A stretch of DNA of 64,000 nt, from assembly GCF_036231965.1 (NCBI RefSeq), contig NZ_CP109499.1, positions 3,410,001 through 3,474,000 on the forward strand. The letters run 5' to 3'. Every line of letters begins with the position of its first letter. The first letter of the stretch is position 1. The stretch comes from Streptomyces sp. NBC_01428. Lineage in GTDB: Bacteria > Actinomycetota > Actinomycetes > Streptomycetales > Streptomycetaceae. Below are positions 54,383-63,333 of this stretch, in pieces. The notes below the pieces were generated by a model that ran no database searches, was not told the origin of the DNA, and saw only the letters and a list, made by a program, of their open reading frames with translations. The position numbers and the translations under genes were made by a program.

Positions 54383-57300
54383 TCATTCGACGACCTGCCG
54401 TCCCTCCGGCCGGGCACTGCACGACGCCCGGAACGCGCAGTGTGTGCAGTGTTGTCCGGTCGTGGGCGAGAACCGTTCGTCGAGGACCTTGCCCGCGGCG
54501 TTCGCCAGGAGGTCGCCGACCCACTCGCCCTCCAGCGGCTCCTGCGCCTGCACCTTGGGAAGGGTCTCGCCGCCGTTCTTCTTGGCGGCACCCTGGCGCA
54601 GCTGGACGAGTTCGGCGCCGCCCGGGTCGGGGCGTTCGCCGTCGAAGACGTCGTCGACGGCGCCTTCGCGGACGGCGAGCTGGTACACGGCGAGCTGCGG
54701 GTGGTGGGTCACCTCGGCGGCGCTGGGCGCCTGTTTGCCGGTCTTGAAGTCGACCACGTAGGCGCGGCCGTCGGTGTCCGCCTCGACCCGGTCCATGGAG
54801 CCGCGGATGCGTACTTCGTAGGAGCCCGCTTCGAGGGTCACGTCGAAGTCGTGCTCGCTGGCCACCGGCGTGCGCCCGGTGCGGTCCATGACGTGCCACT
54901 TCAGGAAGCGTTCGAGCGCCACGCGGGCGTGCTCCTTCTCCTGCGCCGACTTCCAGGGCGCGTCGAAGGCGAGCGCGTTCCACACGGAGTCGAGGCGCTC
55001 CATGAGCACGGCAAGGTCGGCGGGGGTGCGTCCGGAGGCGACCTCGTCGGCGAGGACGTGCACCACGTTGCCGAAGCCCTGGGCGGCGGTGGCGGGCGCG
55101 TCGGCCTTCACCTCGCGCCCGAGGAACCACTGCAGGGCACAGGTGTTGGCGAGTTGGTCGAGGGCGCTGCCGGACAGCACGACGGGCTGGTCGCGGTCGC
55201 GCAGCGGGACCTTGCTCTCGGTCGGCTCGTACACGCCCCACCAGCGGTAGGGGTGCGCGGAGGGGACGAGCGGCCGGCCGTCCTCGTCGGCGAGGGCGGC
55301 GAGCCGGGCGAGGCGGTGGGCCGCCGCCTGCCTCATGCGGTCCGAGGCGCGCGGGTCGACCGTCGTGGCGCGCAGTTCCGCGACGAGCGCGGCGACGGAC
55401 AGGGGGCGGCGCGGGCGGCCGGTCACGTCCTTGGGCTCCACGCCGAGTTCGGTGAGGAAGCGGGACGGCTGGTCGCCGTCGTCGGCCGGTGCCTTCACCG
55501 CGGTCACGACGAGGCGTTCACGCGCGCGGGTGGCCGCCACGTAGAAGAGCCTGCGCTCCTCTGCGAGGAGGGCACCGGGGGTGAGAGGTTCCGCGAGGCC
55601 GTCCCGCCCGATGCGGTCGGCCTCCAGCAGGGAGCCACGCCGGCGCAGGTCCGGCCACAGGCCCTCCTGGACACCCGCGACGACGACGAGCCGCCACTCC
55701 AGTCCCTTGGAGCGGTGTGCCGTCATGAGGCGTACGGCATCGGGTCGGAGCGCCCGCCGGGTCAGCGTGTCGGCCGCGATGTCCTCGGCGTCGATCTCCT
55801 CCAGGAAGTTCAGGGCCCCCCGGCCTCCGGTCCGCTCCTCCGCGCGCGCGGCCGTGGCGAACAGCGCGCACACCGCGTCGAGGTCCCGGTCGGCGTTGCG
55901 CCCGGCCGCACCGCCGCGGCGGGCGGCCCGCTCCAGGCGCTGGGGCCACGGCGTGCCCTGCCAGAGGTCCCAGAGGGCCTCCTCGGCGCTCCCGCCGCCC
56001 GCGAGACGCTCACGGGCTTTACGGAGCAGCGCGCCGAGGCGCTGGGCCCCTCGGGCGTACGCCGGATCGTGCGCGACGAGCCGCTCCGGCTCGGCCAGCG
56101 CGCGGGCCAGCAGTTCGTCGGACGGCGGCGGTACGAGGTTCCCGGCGGCGCGCTCCTCCTCGCGCAGCGCACGCCCCAGGCGGCGCAGATCCGCCGCGTC
56201 CATGCTGGCGAGCGGTGAGGCGAGGAGGGTGAGCGCGGTCTCGGTGCCGAGCCAGGCCGCGACGACCTGCCCACCGCCCGCACCGTCGGCACCGTCGGCC
56301 GAATCATCCGCGCCCTCGGAGCCCCTCGTCTCGGCTGTCTCGTCGGTGGCCCCGTCAGTGCCCTCCACGCGCGCGGAGTCCCCGAGAACCTCCCCGGCGC
56401 CCTCCACGGGCGCGGAGACGTCCCCGGCGTCCTCGGAGTCACCGGCCTCCTCGGAACCACCCGCGCCTTCGCCGGTCCTCCGCTCCGTGTCCGTATTCGA
56501 CTCCGCGTTCGACTCCGCCCGGGCCACCGCCCGCAGAGCCGTCAGCAACGGCGCCACCGCCGGTTCGTGCCGCAGAGGCAGGTCGTCGCCGTCGATGTCG
56601 AGGGGGACGCCCGCGACGGTGAGCGCCCGCCGGACCGTGGGGATCGAGCGGGAGCCCGCGCGCACCAGGACCGCCATGTCGCCCCAGGGGACGCCGTCCT
56701 CCAGGTGGGCGCGGCGCAGGATGTCCGCGATGTTGTCGAGTTCCGTACCGGCCGTCGGGTACGTGTACACCTCGGCGCCGCCCCCGTCCCGCACCGGGGA
56801 CAGCTCGCGGTGGGCACGTACCTTCTCGGACGGCAGGCGGGTGAGTGGCATGCGCTGGGTGAGCAGACGGGTCGAAGCGAGCAGGGTGGCGCCCGAGCGG
56901 CGGGACGTCCGGAGGACCTCGACCGGTGCCGGGCGGCCGTTCGCACGGGGGAAGGCGTCGGGGAAGTCCAGGATGCCGTTCACGTCGGCGCCCCGGAACG
57001 CGTAGATCGACTGATCCGGGTCCCCGAAGGCGACGAGGGTGCGGCGGCCACCGCCGGCCAGGGCGTGCAGCAGCCGTACCTGCGCGGGGTCGGTGTCCTG
57101 GTACTCGTCCACGTAGACGGCGTCGTACTGCGCGGCGAGCCGCCCGGCGACGTCGGTGCGCCGGGCGAGGAGCACCGCGCGGTGCACCAGTTCCGCGTAG
57201 TCGAGCACGCCCTGCATGTCGAGCACGTCGAGGTACTCGGCGAGGAAGGCCGCCGCCGCGCTCCAGTCCGGGCGGCCGATGCGCCGGGCGAAGGCCTCCA

Positions 57301-57907
57301 GGGCGTCGGGGCCGAGGCCGAGTTCACGACTGCGGGCGAGGACCGCGCGGACCTCGTCGGCGAAGCCACGCGTGGTCAGGCAGGCGCGCAGCTCGTCCGG
57401 CCAGCGCACGGAGGCGAGGCCGAGCCGCTCCAGGTCGGGCTGGCCCGCGAGCAGTCCGCGCACCGCCACGTCCTGCTCGGGGCCGGACAGCAGCCGCAGC
57501 GGCTCCACGAAGAGGTCGGTGTCCTGGTGGGCGCGGACCAGGGCGTAGCAGAAGGAGTGGAAGGTGGTGGCCTGGGGGGCGCGGGCTGCGCCTATGCGCA
57601 GGGCCATGCGGTCGCGCAGCTCGACGGCCGCCTTCCGGCTGAACGTGAGCACCAGGATGCGGGCCGGATCGCCGCCCCGGGCGATCCGCGCGGCGACGGA
57701 CTCCACCAGCGTGGTCGTCTTGCCCGTACCGGGACCCGCGAGCACGAGGAGTGGTCCGCCGCCGTGCTCAACCACCGCGCGCTGCCCTGCGTCAAGACGA
57801 GGGGGATCCACCCGGACCGGGGCGGTGCGCACCAGTCGGTACGCGCCGCGGGTCCCCTGGCGCACCTGGGGGTGCGCCGGGTGCCTGGTGGAAGAAGTGG
57901 AGCTCAC
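54383..57907 (-). CDS. adnA: AdnA-type subunit of the AdnAB helicase-nuclease
   Basis: 1174 aa from GTG 57907. UvrD-like motor: LAGPGTGKTTTLVESVA (I), LTFSRKAAVEL (Ia), VDEYQDTDPAQ (II), GDPDQSIYAFRGAD (III) and TAHRSKGLEWRLVVVAG (V). The C-terminal nuclease has GSMDRVEADTDGRAYVVDF and KTGKQ, plus four Cys (one in NTCALQWFLG, then CTHCAFRASC) likely holding an iron-sulfur cluster. Pairing with adnB gives the mycobacterial-type AdnAB motor-nuclease. An acidic insert at ~464-545 separates motor lobes. It is the first gene of the group; no clear promoter is seen. Confidence 0.93.
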   Translation of the reverse strand: MSSTSSTRHPAHPQVRQGTRGAYRLVRTAPVRVDPPRLDAGQRAVVEHGGGPLLVLAGPGTGKTTTLVESVAARIARGGDPARILVLTFSRKAAVELRDRMALRIGAARAPQATTFHSFCYALVRAHQDTDLFVEPLRLLSGPEQDVAVRGLLAGQPDLERLGLASVRWPDELRACLTTRGFADEVRAVLARSRELGLGPDALEAFARRIGRPDWSAAAAFLAEYLDVLDMQGVLDYAELVHRAVLLARRTDVAGRLAAQYDAVYVDEYQDTDPAQVRLLHALAGGGRRTLVAFGDPDQSIYAFRGADVNGILDFPDAFPRANGRPAPVEVLRTSRRSGATLLASTRLLTQRMPLTRLPSEKVRAHRELSPVRDGGGAEVYTYPTAGTELDNIADILRRAHLEDGVPWGDMAVLVRAGSRSIPTVRRALTVAGVPLDIDGDDLPLRHEPAVAPLLTALRAVARAESNAESNTDTERRTGEGAGGSEEAGDSEDAGDVSAPVEGAGEVLGDSARVEGTDGATDETAETRGSEGADDSADGADGAGGGQVVAAWLGTETALTLLASPLASMDAADLRRLGRALREEERAAGNLVPPPSDELLARALAEPERLVAHDPAYARGAQRLGALLRKARERLAGGGSAEEALWDLWQGTPWPQRLERAARRGGAAGRNADRDLDAVCALFATAARAEERTGGRGALNFLEEIDAEDIAADTLTRRALRPDAVRLMTAHRSKGLEWRLVVVAGVQEGLWPDLRRRGSLLEADRIGRDGLAEPLTPGALLAEERRLFYVAATRARERLVVTAVKAPADDGDQPSRFLTELGVEPKDVTGRPRRPLSVAALVAELRATTVDPRASDRMRQAAAHRLARLAALADEDGRPLVPSAHPYRWWGVYEPTESKVPLRDRDQPVVLSGSALDQLANTCALQWFLGREVKADAPATAAQGFGNVVHVLADEVASGRTPADLAVLMERLDSVWNALAFDAPWKSAQEKEHARVALERFLKWHVMDRTGRTPVASEHDFDVTLEAGSYEVRIRGSMDRVEADTDGRAYVVDFKTGKQAPSAAEVTHHPQLAVYQLAVREGAVDDVFDGERPDPGGAELVQLRQGAAKKNGGETLPKVQAQEPLEGEWVGDLLANAAGKVLDERFSPTTGQHCTHCAFRASCSARPEGRQVVE

Positions 57908-58153
57908 GTGGTTCGCCGGTCCTGGTGCTCGTACTGGTTGGCGGGCCCTCGCGCGAGTGGCGGTGGCCGCGGGGTGAGGGAGATGCGCGCCGACGACGGT
58001 ACGCCGGTGAGGTTCACGGAAGCAGGGCTTCCGCTTCTTCCCTCACGTCACGTGCGTCCCTCGCCTCACGAACGTACGGCATGTCACGGATGTGCCTCGG
58101 TTCCCTCGTACGGGCCTCAGGTTCCTCTTCCGTCCCGTGAATGCCGGAAGCTG

Positions 58154-58519
58154 TCAGGTGTGACCTTCCGCCCGCTCGCCGCCGTCCCACCGCGCCCGTC
58201 TCATGTCGACGCGTGGCAGATGACCCTCGGCGGACCGGCTCGCCTCCTTCAGGGGCGTGCCTTCCGAGCGGTAGTGGGCCATCGCGTCCAGTTCATGGCC
58301 GGGCAGCAGGGTCCCGTCGGAGCGGGTGACCCGCCACCACGGCACCGCTCCGCCGTAGAGGGCCATCACCCGGCCCACCTGTCGCGGGCCCCCCTCCTCC
58401 AGCCACTCGGCGATGTCGCCGTACGTCATGACGCGCCCGGGCGGGATCAGCTCGGCGACCTCAAGGACCCGCTCCGCGTACTCCGGCAGGGCGTCCGCCG
58501 GAAGACTCTCCTCGCTCAT
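58154..58519 (-). CDS. Alkyltransferase-like protein (ATL)
   Basis: 121 aa from ATG 58519. It has the MGMT C-terminal fold (LIPPGRVMTYGDIAEWL) but the active-site PCHRV is replaced by PWWRV at 60-64, so it cannot accept the alkyl group. ATLs bind O6-alkylguanine and hand it to nucleotide excision repair. The open frame beyond 58519 is rejected because it lacks similarity. It lies upstream of adnAB; M. tuberculosis Rv3204 is the matching gene. Confidence 0.9.
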   Translation of the reverse strand: MSEESLPADALPEYAERVLEVAELIPPGRVMTYGDIAEWLEEGGPRQVGRVMALYGGAVPWWRVTRSDGTLLPGHELDAMAHYRSEGTPLKEASRSAEGHLPRVDMRRARWDGGERAEGHT

Positions 58520-58705
58520 CCGCCCCATCCTGCACCACCCCACCGACAATGTGACGCGTCGGCGACTGTGCGTATGCCTCGCTCCGGGGTGACGCTTGAG
58601 GCAGACTGTGCGACCCCGCATTTGCACCCTGATGCCCCCGTGTGTCAGTCGGGCATGCCACCATCGTGCGGGCGGTGACTGGTGATACGAGATCAAGAAG
58701 AGACC

Positions 58706-61573
58706 ATGAGGCAGCAGGGCGTGCACCCCGAAGACGCGGAGGGCACCTCCGATGCCTCGTCACGCCCGGACACCGGCGGCGGCGAGAAGAACAAGCGGGA
58801 CGAGAAGGGCACGGCCGGCTCGACTGAGGAGTCCGGGTCCGGTACGAGCGAGGCCGGCGACGCCGAGGCCGAGGCCCAAGAAGTCTCTTCCGAGGTCGAG
58901 GACACCGCTTCGCACCCCTCGGGACCGGAGAAGCGCCAGGCCGGGCAGGACTGCGACGACGAGGCCCACCCGGACGAGGTCGAGGGCGACGAACCCCTCC
59001 TCCCCGCGCGCGTGCACCGCCCCTCGGACCTCATGCGCCTCCTTGTCGGCGTGCTCGCCATCGCGGTGCTGCTCGCCATCGCCGCGTTCGCCCACGGCAC
59101 CACGTCCGGTCTCGAACAGGACATCAACAAGGGCACCGGACAGGCACCCGACCTGCTGATCAAGATCGCGGGGCTCGCGTCGAGCATCGCGATCCTGCTG
59201 GTGCCCGTCGCGTTCGCGATCGAACGGCTGATCAAGCGGGACGGACTGCGCATCGCCGACGGCGTGCTCGCCGCGGTCCTCGCCCACGGGGTGACCCTCG
59301 CCACGGACCTCTGGGTCGCGAAGGGCTCTCCGGGTTCCATCCAGGAGGCGCTCACCCAGCCCTCTCCCGGTGACATCCACGCCCTCACCGACCCGGTCCA
59401 CGGCTATCTCGCGCCGGTCATCGCCTATATGACGGCCGTCGGGATGTCCCGCCGACCACGATGGCGCGCGGTGCTCTGGGTGGTGCTCCTGCTCGACGCC
59501 TTCTCCATGCTGGTGACCGGCTACACGACGCCGTTCTCGATCATCCTGACGGTCCTCATCGGCTGGACGGTCGCCTACGGAACGCTGTACGCGGTCGGCT
59601 CTCCGAACGTGCGGCCCACCGGACGGACCCTCATGGCGGGCCTGCGGCACGTCGGATTCCACCCGGTCAGCGCGGCCCGTGAGGAGACGCCGGAGACCAC
59701 CGAGAACGGCGACCGTGGCCGGCGGTACTTCGTCGCCCTGGAGGACGGCCCGCCCCTGGACGTCACGGTCGTCGACCGTGAGCAGCAGGCGCAGGCCTTC
59801 TTCTACCGCGCCTGGCGCCGGCTGACGCTGCGCGGCATCACCACGCGCCGCAGCCTCCAGTCACTGCGCCAGGCGCTGGAACAGGAGGCTCTCCTCGCGT
59901 ACGCGGCCATCGCCGCGGGGGCCAACGCGCCCAAGCTGATCGCCACCTCCGAACTGGGCCCCGACGCCGTGATGCTCGTCTACGAGCACACCGGTGGCCG
60001 CACCCTCGACTCCCTGCCCGACGAGCAGGTCACGGACGATCTGCTGCGCGACACCTGGCACCAGGTGCAGGCGCTTCAGTCCCGCCGCATCGCGCACCGC
60101 AGGCTCGCCGGCGACGCGATTCTGGTGGATCGTTCCGGCAAGGTGATCCTCACCGACCTGCGCGGCGGTGAGATCGCGGCCGGCGACCTCCTGCTGCGGA
60201 TGGACGTCGCCCAGCTGGTGACCACCGTGGGACTGCGCGTGGGCGCCGAGCGCGCGGTCGCGTCGGCGGTCGGCGTACTCGGCCCGGACGCGGTCGCGGA
60301 CTGCCTGCCGATGCTCCAGCCGATCGCGCTGACCCGCAGCACGCGCGCGACCCTGCGGAAACTGGCCAGGGAACGCTCGCAGCGCGAGCGGGACGCGGTC
60401 CTGGAGGCCTCCCGGCAGGCCAAGCTCGCCCGCGCCGAGGAAACGGCGGAGGCGGCGGAGGCGGCGGCACCCGTCTCGGAGAAGAACGCCAAGAAGGCCG
60501 TCCGTGCGGAACAGCGCGCCGAGAAGCGGGCCCTGGACGAAGCGCTGGACGAGGCGCGCGAGGAGGACCTGCTCAGCCAGATCCGCCACCAGGTGCTGCT
60601 GATCAGACCGCAGGCACCCGTCGAACCCGCCCGCCTGGAGCGGGTCCGGCCGCGCACTTTGATCAGTTTCATCGCCGGGGCCATCGGCGCGTACTTCCTC
60701 CTGACCCAGCTCACCCACATCGAGTTCGGGACGCTCTTCGACAACGCCGAGTGGGGCTGGGTCGCGGCGGCCGTGCTGTTCTCCGCACTGAGCTACTTCG
60801 CGGCGGCGATGAGCCTGCTCGGCTTCGTACCCGAGCGCGTGCCCTTCATGCGGACCGTGGCGGCTCAGGTCGCCGGCTCGTTCGTCAAGATCGTCGCCCC
60901 CGCGGCGGTCGGCGGTGTGGCCCTGAACACACGCTTCCTGCAGCGTGCCGGCGTCCGGCCCGGGCTCGCCGTCGCGAGCGTCGGCGCCTCACAGCTGTTC
61001 GGGCTCGGCTGCCACATCCTGATGCTGCTGTCCTTCGGCTATCTGACCGGCACGGAGAAGACGCCGTCCCTGTCGCCGTCCCGCACGGTCATCGCGGGTC
61101 TGCTGACGGTCGCCGTGCTCGTCCTCGTGGTGACGTCGGTCCCGTTCCTCCGCAAGTTCGTCTCCACGCGCGTGCGGTCGCTCTTCGCGGGTGTCGTCCC
61201 GCGCATGCTCGACGTGCTCCAGCGTCCGCAGAAACTCGTCACCGGCATCGGCGGCATGCTGCTGCTGACGGCCTGCTTCGTGATGTGCCTGGACGCGTCG
61301 ATCCGCGCCTTCGGTCACGAGGAGCCGACCACGCTCAGCCTCGCCAGCGTCGCCGTCGTCTTCCTCGCCGGCAACGCGCTGGGTTCCGCGGCACCGACCC
61401 CCGGCGGCGTCGGCGCGGTCGAGGCGACCCTGACGGTCGGTCTGATCGCCGTCGGCCTCCCCAAGGAGGTCGCGGCCCCCGCGGTGCTCCTGTACCGGCT
61501 GCTCACGCTGTGGATCCCGGTGCTGCCCGGCTGGCTGTTCTTCAACCACCTGACGCGCAAGGGCGCGCTCTAG
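58706..61573 (+). CDS. Polytopic flippase-like (LPG_synthase_TM) protein with internal kinase-like domain
   Basis: 955 aa from ATG 58706. Residues 1-90 are an acidic, disordered tail. Residues ~105-285 have membrane segments. Residues ~310-560 are a cytoplasmic kinase-like region (EHTGGRTLDSLPDEQ hinge-like, HRRLAGDAILVD ~466, LTDLRGGE ~481) in which the catalytic Asp and Asn of HxDxxxxN are replaced by Arg and Ala, so it looks like a pseudokinase. A charged helical stretch follows. Residues ~645-955 form the lysylphosphatidylglycerol-synthase-type membrane domain (PTPGGVGAVEATLT near the end). There is no LPG synthase catalytic domain. It probably moves or senses a lipid; unproven. Confidence 0.82.
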   Translation: MRQQGVHPEDAEGTSDASSRPDTGGGEKNKRDEKGTAGSTEESGSGTSEAGDAEAEAQEVSSEVEDTASHPSGPEKRQAGQDCDDEAHPDEVEGDEPLLPARVHRPSDLMRLLVGVLAIAVLLAIAAFAHGTTSGLEQDINKGTGQAPDLLIKIAGLASSIAILLVPVAFAIERLIKRDGLRIADGVLAAVLAHGVTLATDLWVAKGSPGSIQEALTQPSPGDIHALTDPVHGYLAPVIAYMTAVGMSRRPRWRAVLWVVLLLDAFSMLVTGYTTPFSIILTVLIGWTVAYGTLYAVGSPNVRPTGRTLMAGLRHVGFHPVSAAREETPETTENGDRGRRYFVALEDGPPLDVTVVDREQQAQAFFYRAWRRLTLRGITTRRSLQSLRQALEQEALLAYAAIAAGANAPKLIATSELGPDAVMLVYEHTGGRTLDSLPDEQVTDDLLRDTWHQVQALQSRRIAHRRLAGDAILVDRSGKVILTDLRGGEIAAGDLLLRMDVAQLVTTVGLRVGAERAVASAVGVLGPDAVADCLPMLQPIALTRSTRATLRKLARERSQRERDAVLEASRQAKLARAEETAEAAEAAAPVSEKNAKKAVRAEQRAEKRALDEALDEAREEDLLSQIRHQVLLIRPQAPVEPARLERVRPRTLISFIAGAIGAYFLLTQLTHIEFGTLFDNAEWGWVAAAVLFSALSYFAAAMSLLGFVPERVPFMRTVAAQVAGSFVKIVAPAAVGGVALNTRFLQRAGVRPGLAVASVGASQLFGLGCHILMLLSFGYLTGTEKTPSLSPSRTVIAGLLTVAVLVLVVTSVPFLRKFVSTRVRSLFAGVVPRMLDVLQRPQKLVTGIGGMLLLTACFVMCLDASIRAFGHEEPTTLSLASVAVVFLAGNALGSAAPTPGGVGAVEATLTVGLIAVGLPKEVAAPAVLLYRLLTLWIPVLPGWLFFNHLTRKGAL

Positions 61574-61673
61574 GACACCGGCCGGAGCTCCCTCGTCAGG
61601 GCCTCGTGGCGCACGCTCACCCACACGGCTCGCGCCCCGAGCGCGCCGCCGCACGCGCCCTCAGGATGGGAGC

Positions 61674-63218
61674 ATGCCGAACCCGTCCCAACTGCGCGCC
61701 GCTGCCCTGACCGTCACCGCCGTTCTGCTGGCCGCTTGGTCGACCGGCTGCAGCAGCGACTCCAAGAACGAGGATCTGACGGCACAGAAGCTCAGCTGGA
61801 AGGAGTGCCCGGCGCCGTCCGATTCCGAGGGTGGCGGCAGCGCCCCTTCGCCCCTGCCGGGCGGTACGGAGTGGCAGTGCGCCACCTTGAAGGCGCCCCT
61901 CGACTGGGCGGACCCCAAGGGCGACACGATCGGGCTCGCGCTGATCCGGGCCAGGACGAGCGGCGACGCGAGCAAGCGCATCGGCTCGCTCATCTTCAAC
62001 TTCGGCGGCCCCGGCGGCTCGGGAGTCACCACCCTGCCCGCGTTCGGCAAGGACTACGCCGCGCTGCGCACCCGCTACGACCTGGTCAGCTTCGACCCGC
62101 GCGGTGTCGGCCGCAGCGCCGGTGTGGAGTGCGAGGACGACCAGCAGCTCGACAAGTACTTCCAGCAGGACGCGACCCCGGACGACGCCGCCGAGACGCA
62201 GGACCTCCTGGGGAACACCAGGACGTTCAACGCGGCGTGCGAGAAGAACTCCGGCAAGGTCCTCCCTCACGTGCGCACCACCGACGCCGCGCGCGACATG
62301 GACCTGATGCGTCAGGTGCTCGGCGACGACAAGCTGCACTACTTCGGCATCTCGTACGGCACCGAACTGGGCGGGGTGTACGCCCACTTGTTCCCCAAGA
62401 ACGTGGGACGCGCCGTGTTCGACGGGGTCGTCGACCCGACACAGAACCCGGAGCAGAGCTCGCTCGGCCAGGCCAAGGGCTTCCAGCTCGCGCTCGACAA
62501 CTTCGCCGACGACTGCACCTCGAAGGTCGAGGACTGTCCCATCGGCGACACCGCCCAGGACGTCAAGGACCGGATCGCCAAACTGCTGAAGGACCTCGAG
62601 ACCAAGCCGATCCCCGGAATCTTCCCGCGCGAACTGACGCAGACCGCCGCGACCAACGGCATCGCACAGTCGCTCTACTCGAAGGACTTCTGGGAGTACC
62701 TGACCGAGGGGCTCCAGCAGGCGTACGAGGGCGACGGCAAGGTGCTGATGCTGCTGTCCGACTCGATGAACGGGCGCAACGAGAACGGCACGTACAGCAA
62801 CATCACGGCGGCGAACATCTCCATCAACTGCGCCGACGACAAGCCGCGTTACAGCGCGGACTTCGTGCGGTCGAAGCTCCCGGAGTTCCGGTCCGCCTCC
62901 CCGTTGTTCGGCGACTACCTGGCCTGGGGCATGGTCAGCTGCACCGACTGGGCGGTACCGGGCGCCGCGGACCACCCGGACGTCAGCGCTCCCGGCGCGG
63001 CCCCGATCCTCGTGGTCGGCAACACCGGTGACCCGGCAACCCCGTACGAGGGGGCGCGGAAGATGGCGGACGCGCTCGGCAGGGGTGTGGGCGTCGAGCT
63101 CACGTACAAGGGCCAGGGACACGGGGCGTACGACAGCAAGAACAAGTGCGTGCAAGGCGCGGTGAACGGCTATCTGCTGCAGGGCACCGTGCCCTCGGCC
63201 GGAACCGTCTGCTCCTAG
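61674..63218 (+). CDS. S33-family lipoprotein peptidase (SlpD/SlpE type), first of tandem pair
   Basis: 514 aa. Lipoprotein signal with Cys in AWSTGC. Alpha/beta-hydrolase fold: oxyanion FNFGGPGGSG, nucleophile in GISYG (~226), acid in GNTGDPATP (~452) and His in GQGHGAY (~483), the last two in the C-terminal TAP-like domain. Streptomyces tripeptidyl-aminopeptidase-like enzymes of this type are anchored outside the cell and trim peptides. A second copy starts 115 bases downstream. DFDPRGVGRS and TTDAARDMDLMR are shared family blocks. Confidence 0.9.
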   Translation: MPNPSQLRAAALTVTAVLLAAWSTGCSSDSKNEDLTAQKLSWKECPAPSDSEGGGSAPSPLPGGTEWQCATLKAPLDWADPKGDTIGLALIRARTSGDASKRIGSLIFNFGGPGGSGVTTLPAFGKDYAALRTRYDLVSFDPRGVGRSAGVECEDDQQLDKYFQQDATPDDAAETQDLLGNTRTFNAACEKNSGKVLPHVRTTDAARDMDLMRQVLGDDKLHYFGISYGTELGGVYAHLFPKNVGRAVFDGVVDPTQNPEQSSLGQAKGFQLALDNFADDCTSKVEDCPIGDTAQDVKDRIAKLLKDLETKPIPGIFPRELTQTAATNGIAQSLYSKDFWEYLTEGLQQAYEGDGKVLMLLSDSMNGRNENGTYSNITAANISINCADDKPRYSADFVRSKLPEFRSASPLFGDYLAWGMVSCTDWAVPGAADHPDVSAPGAAPILVVGNTGDPATPYEGARKMADALGRGVGVELTYKGQGHGAYDSKNKCVQGAVNGYLLQGTVPSAGTVCS

Positions 63219-63237
63219 AAAGTCGCAGGTCAGAGCG

Positions 63238-63246
63238 TTATCCACA
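63238..63246 (+). promoter_or_regulatory. DnaA-box match (TTATCCACA)
   Basis: Matches the general bacterial DnaA box, located between the two S33 genes. A single site, so of uncertain meaning. Confidence 0.3.
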
Positions 63247-63333
63247 GGTCTCGGCGCGGTCGGCGGCCGGCGCCTACTATTGCCTGCATGTGATCCGCGC
63301 ATTCGGGCGGAGCACGGGCAAGGGGGGACGCTC

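Noticed and set aside
54254..56218. Plus-strand open frame of 654 codons
   Set aside because: It overlaps adnA, whose helicase and nuclease motifs are complete. Compositional shadow.
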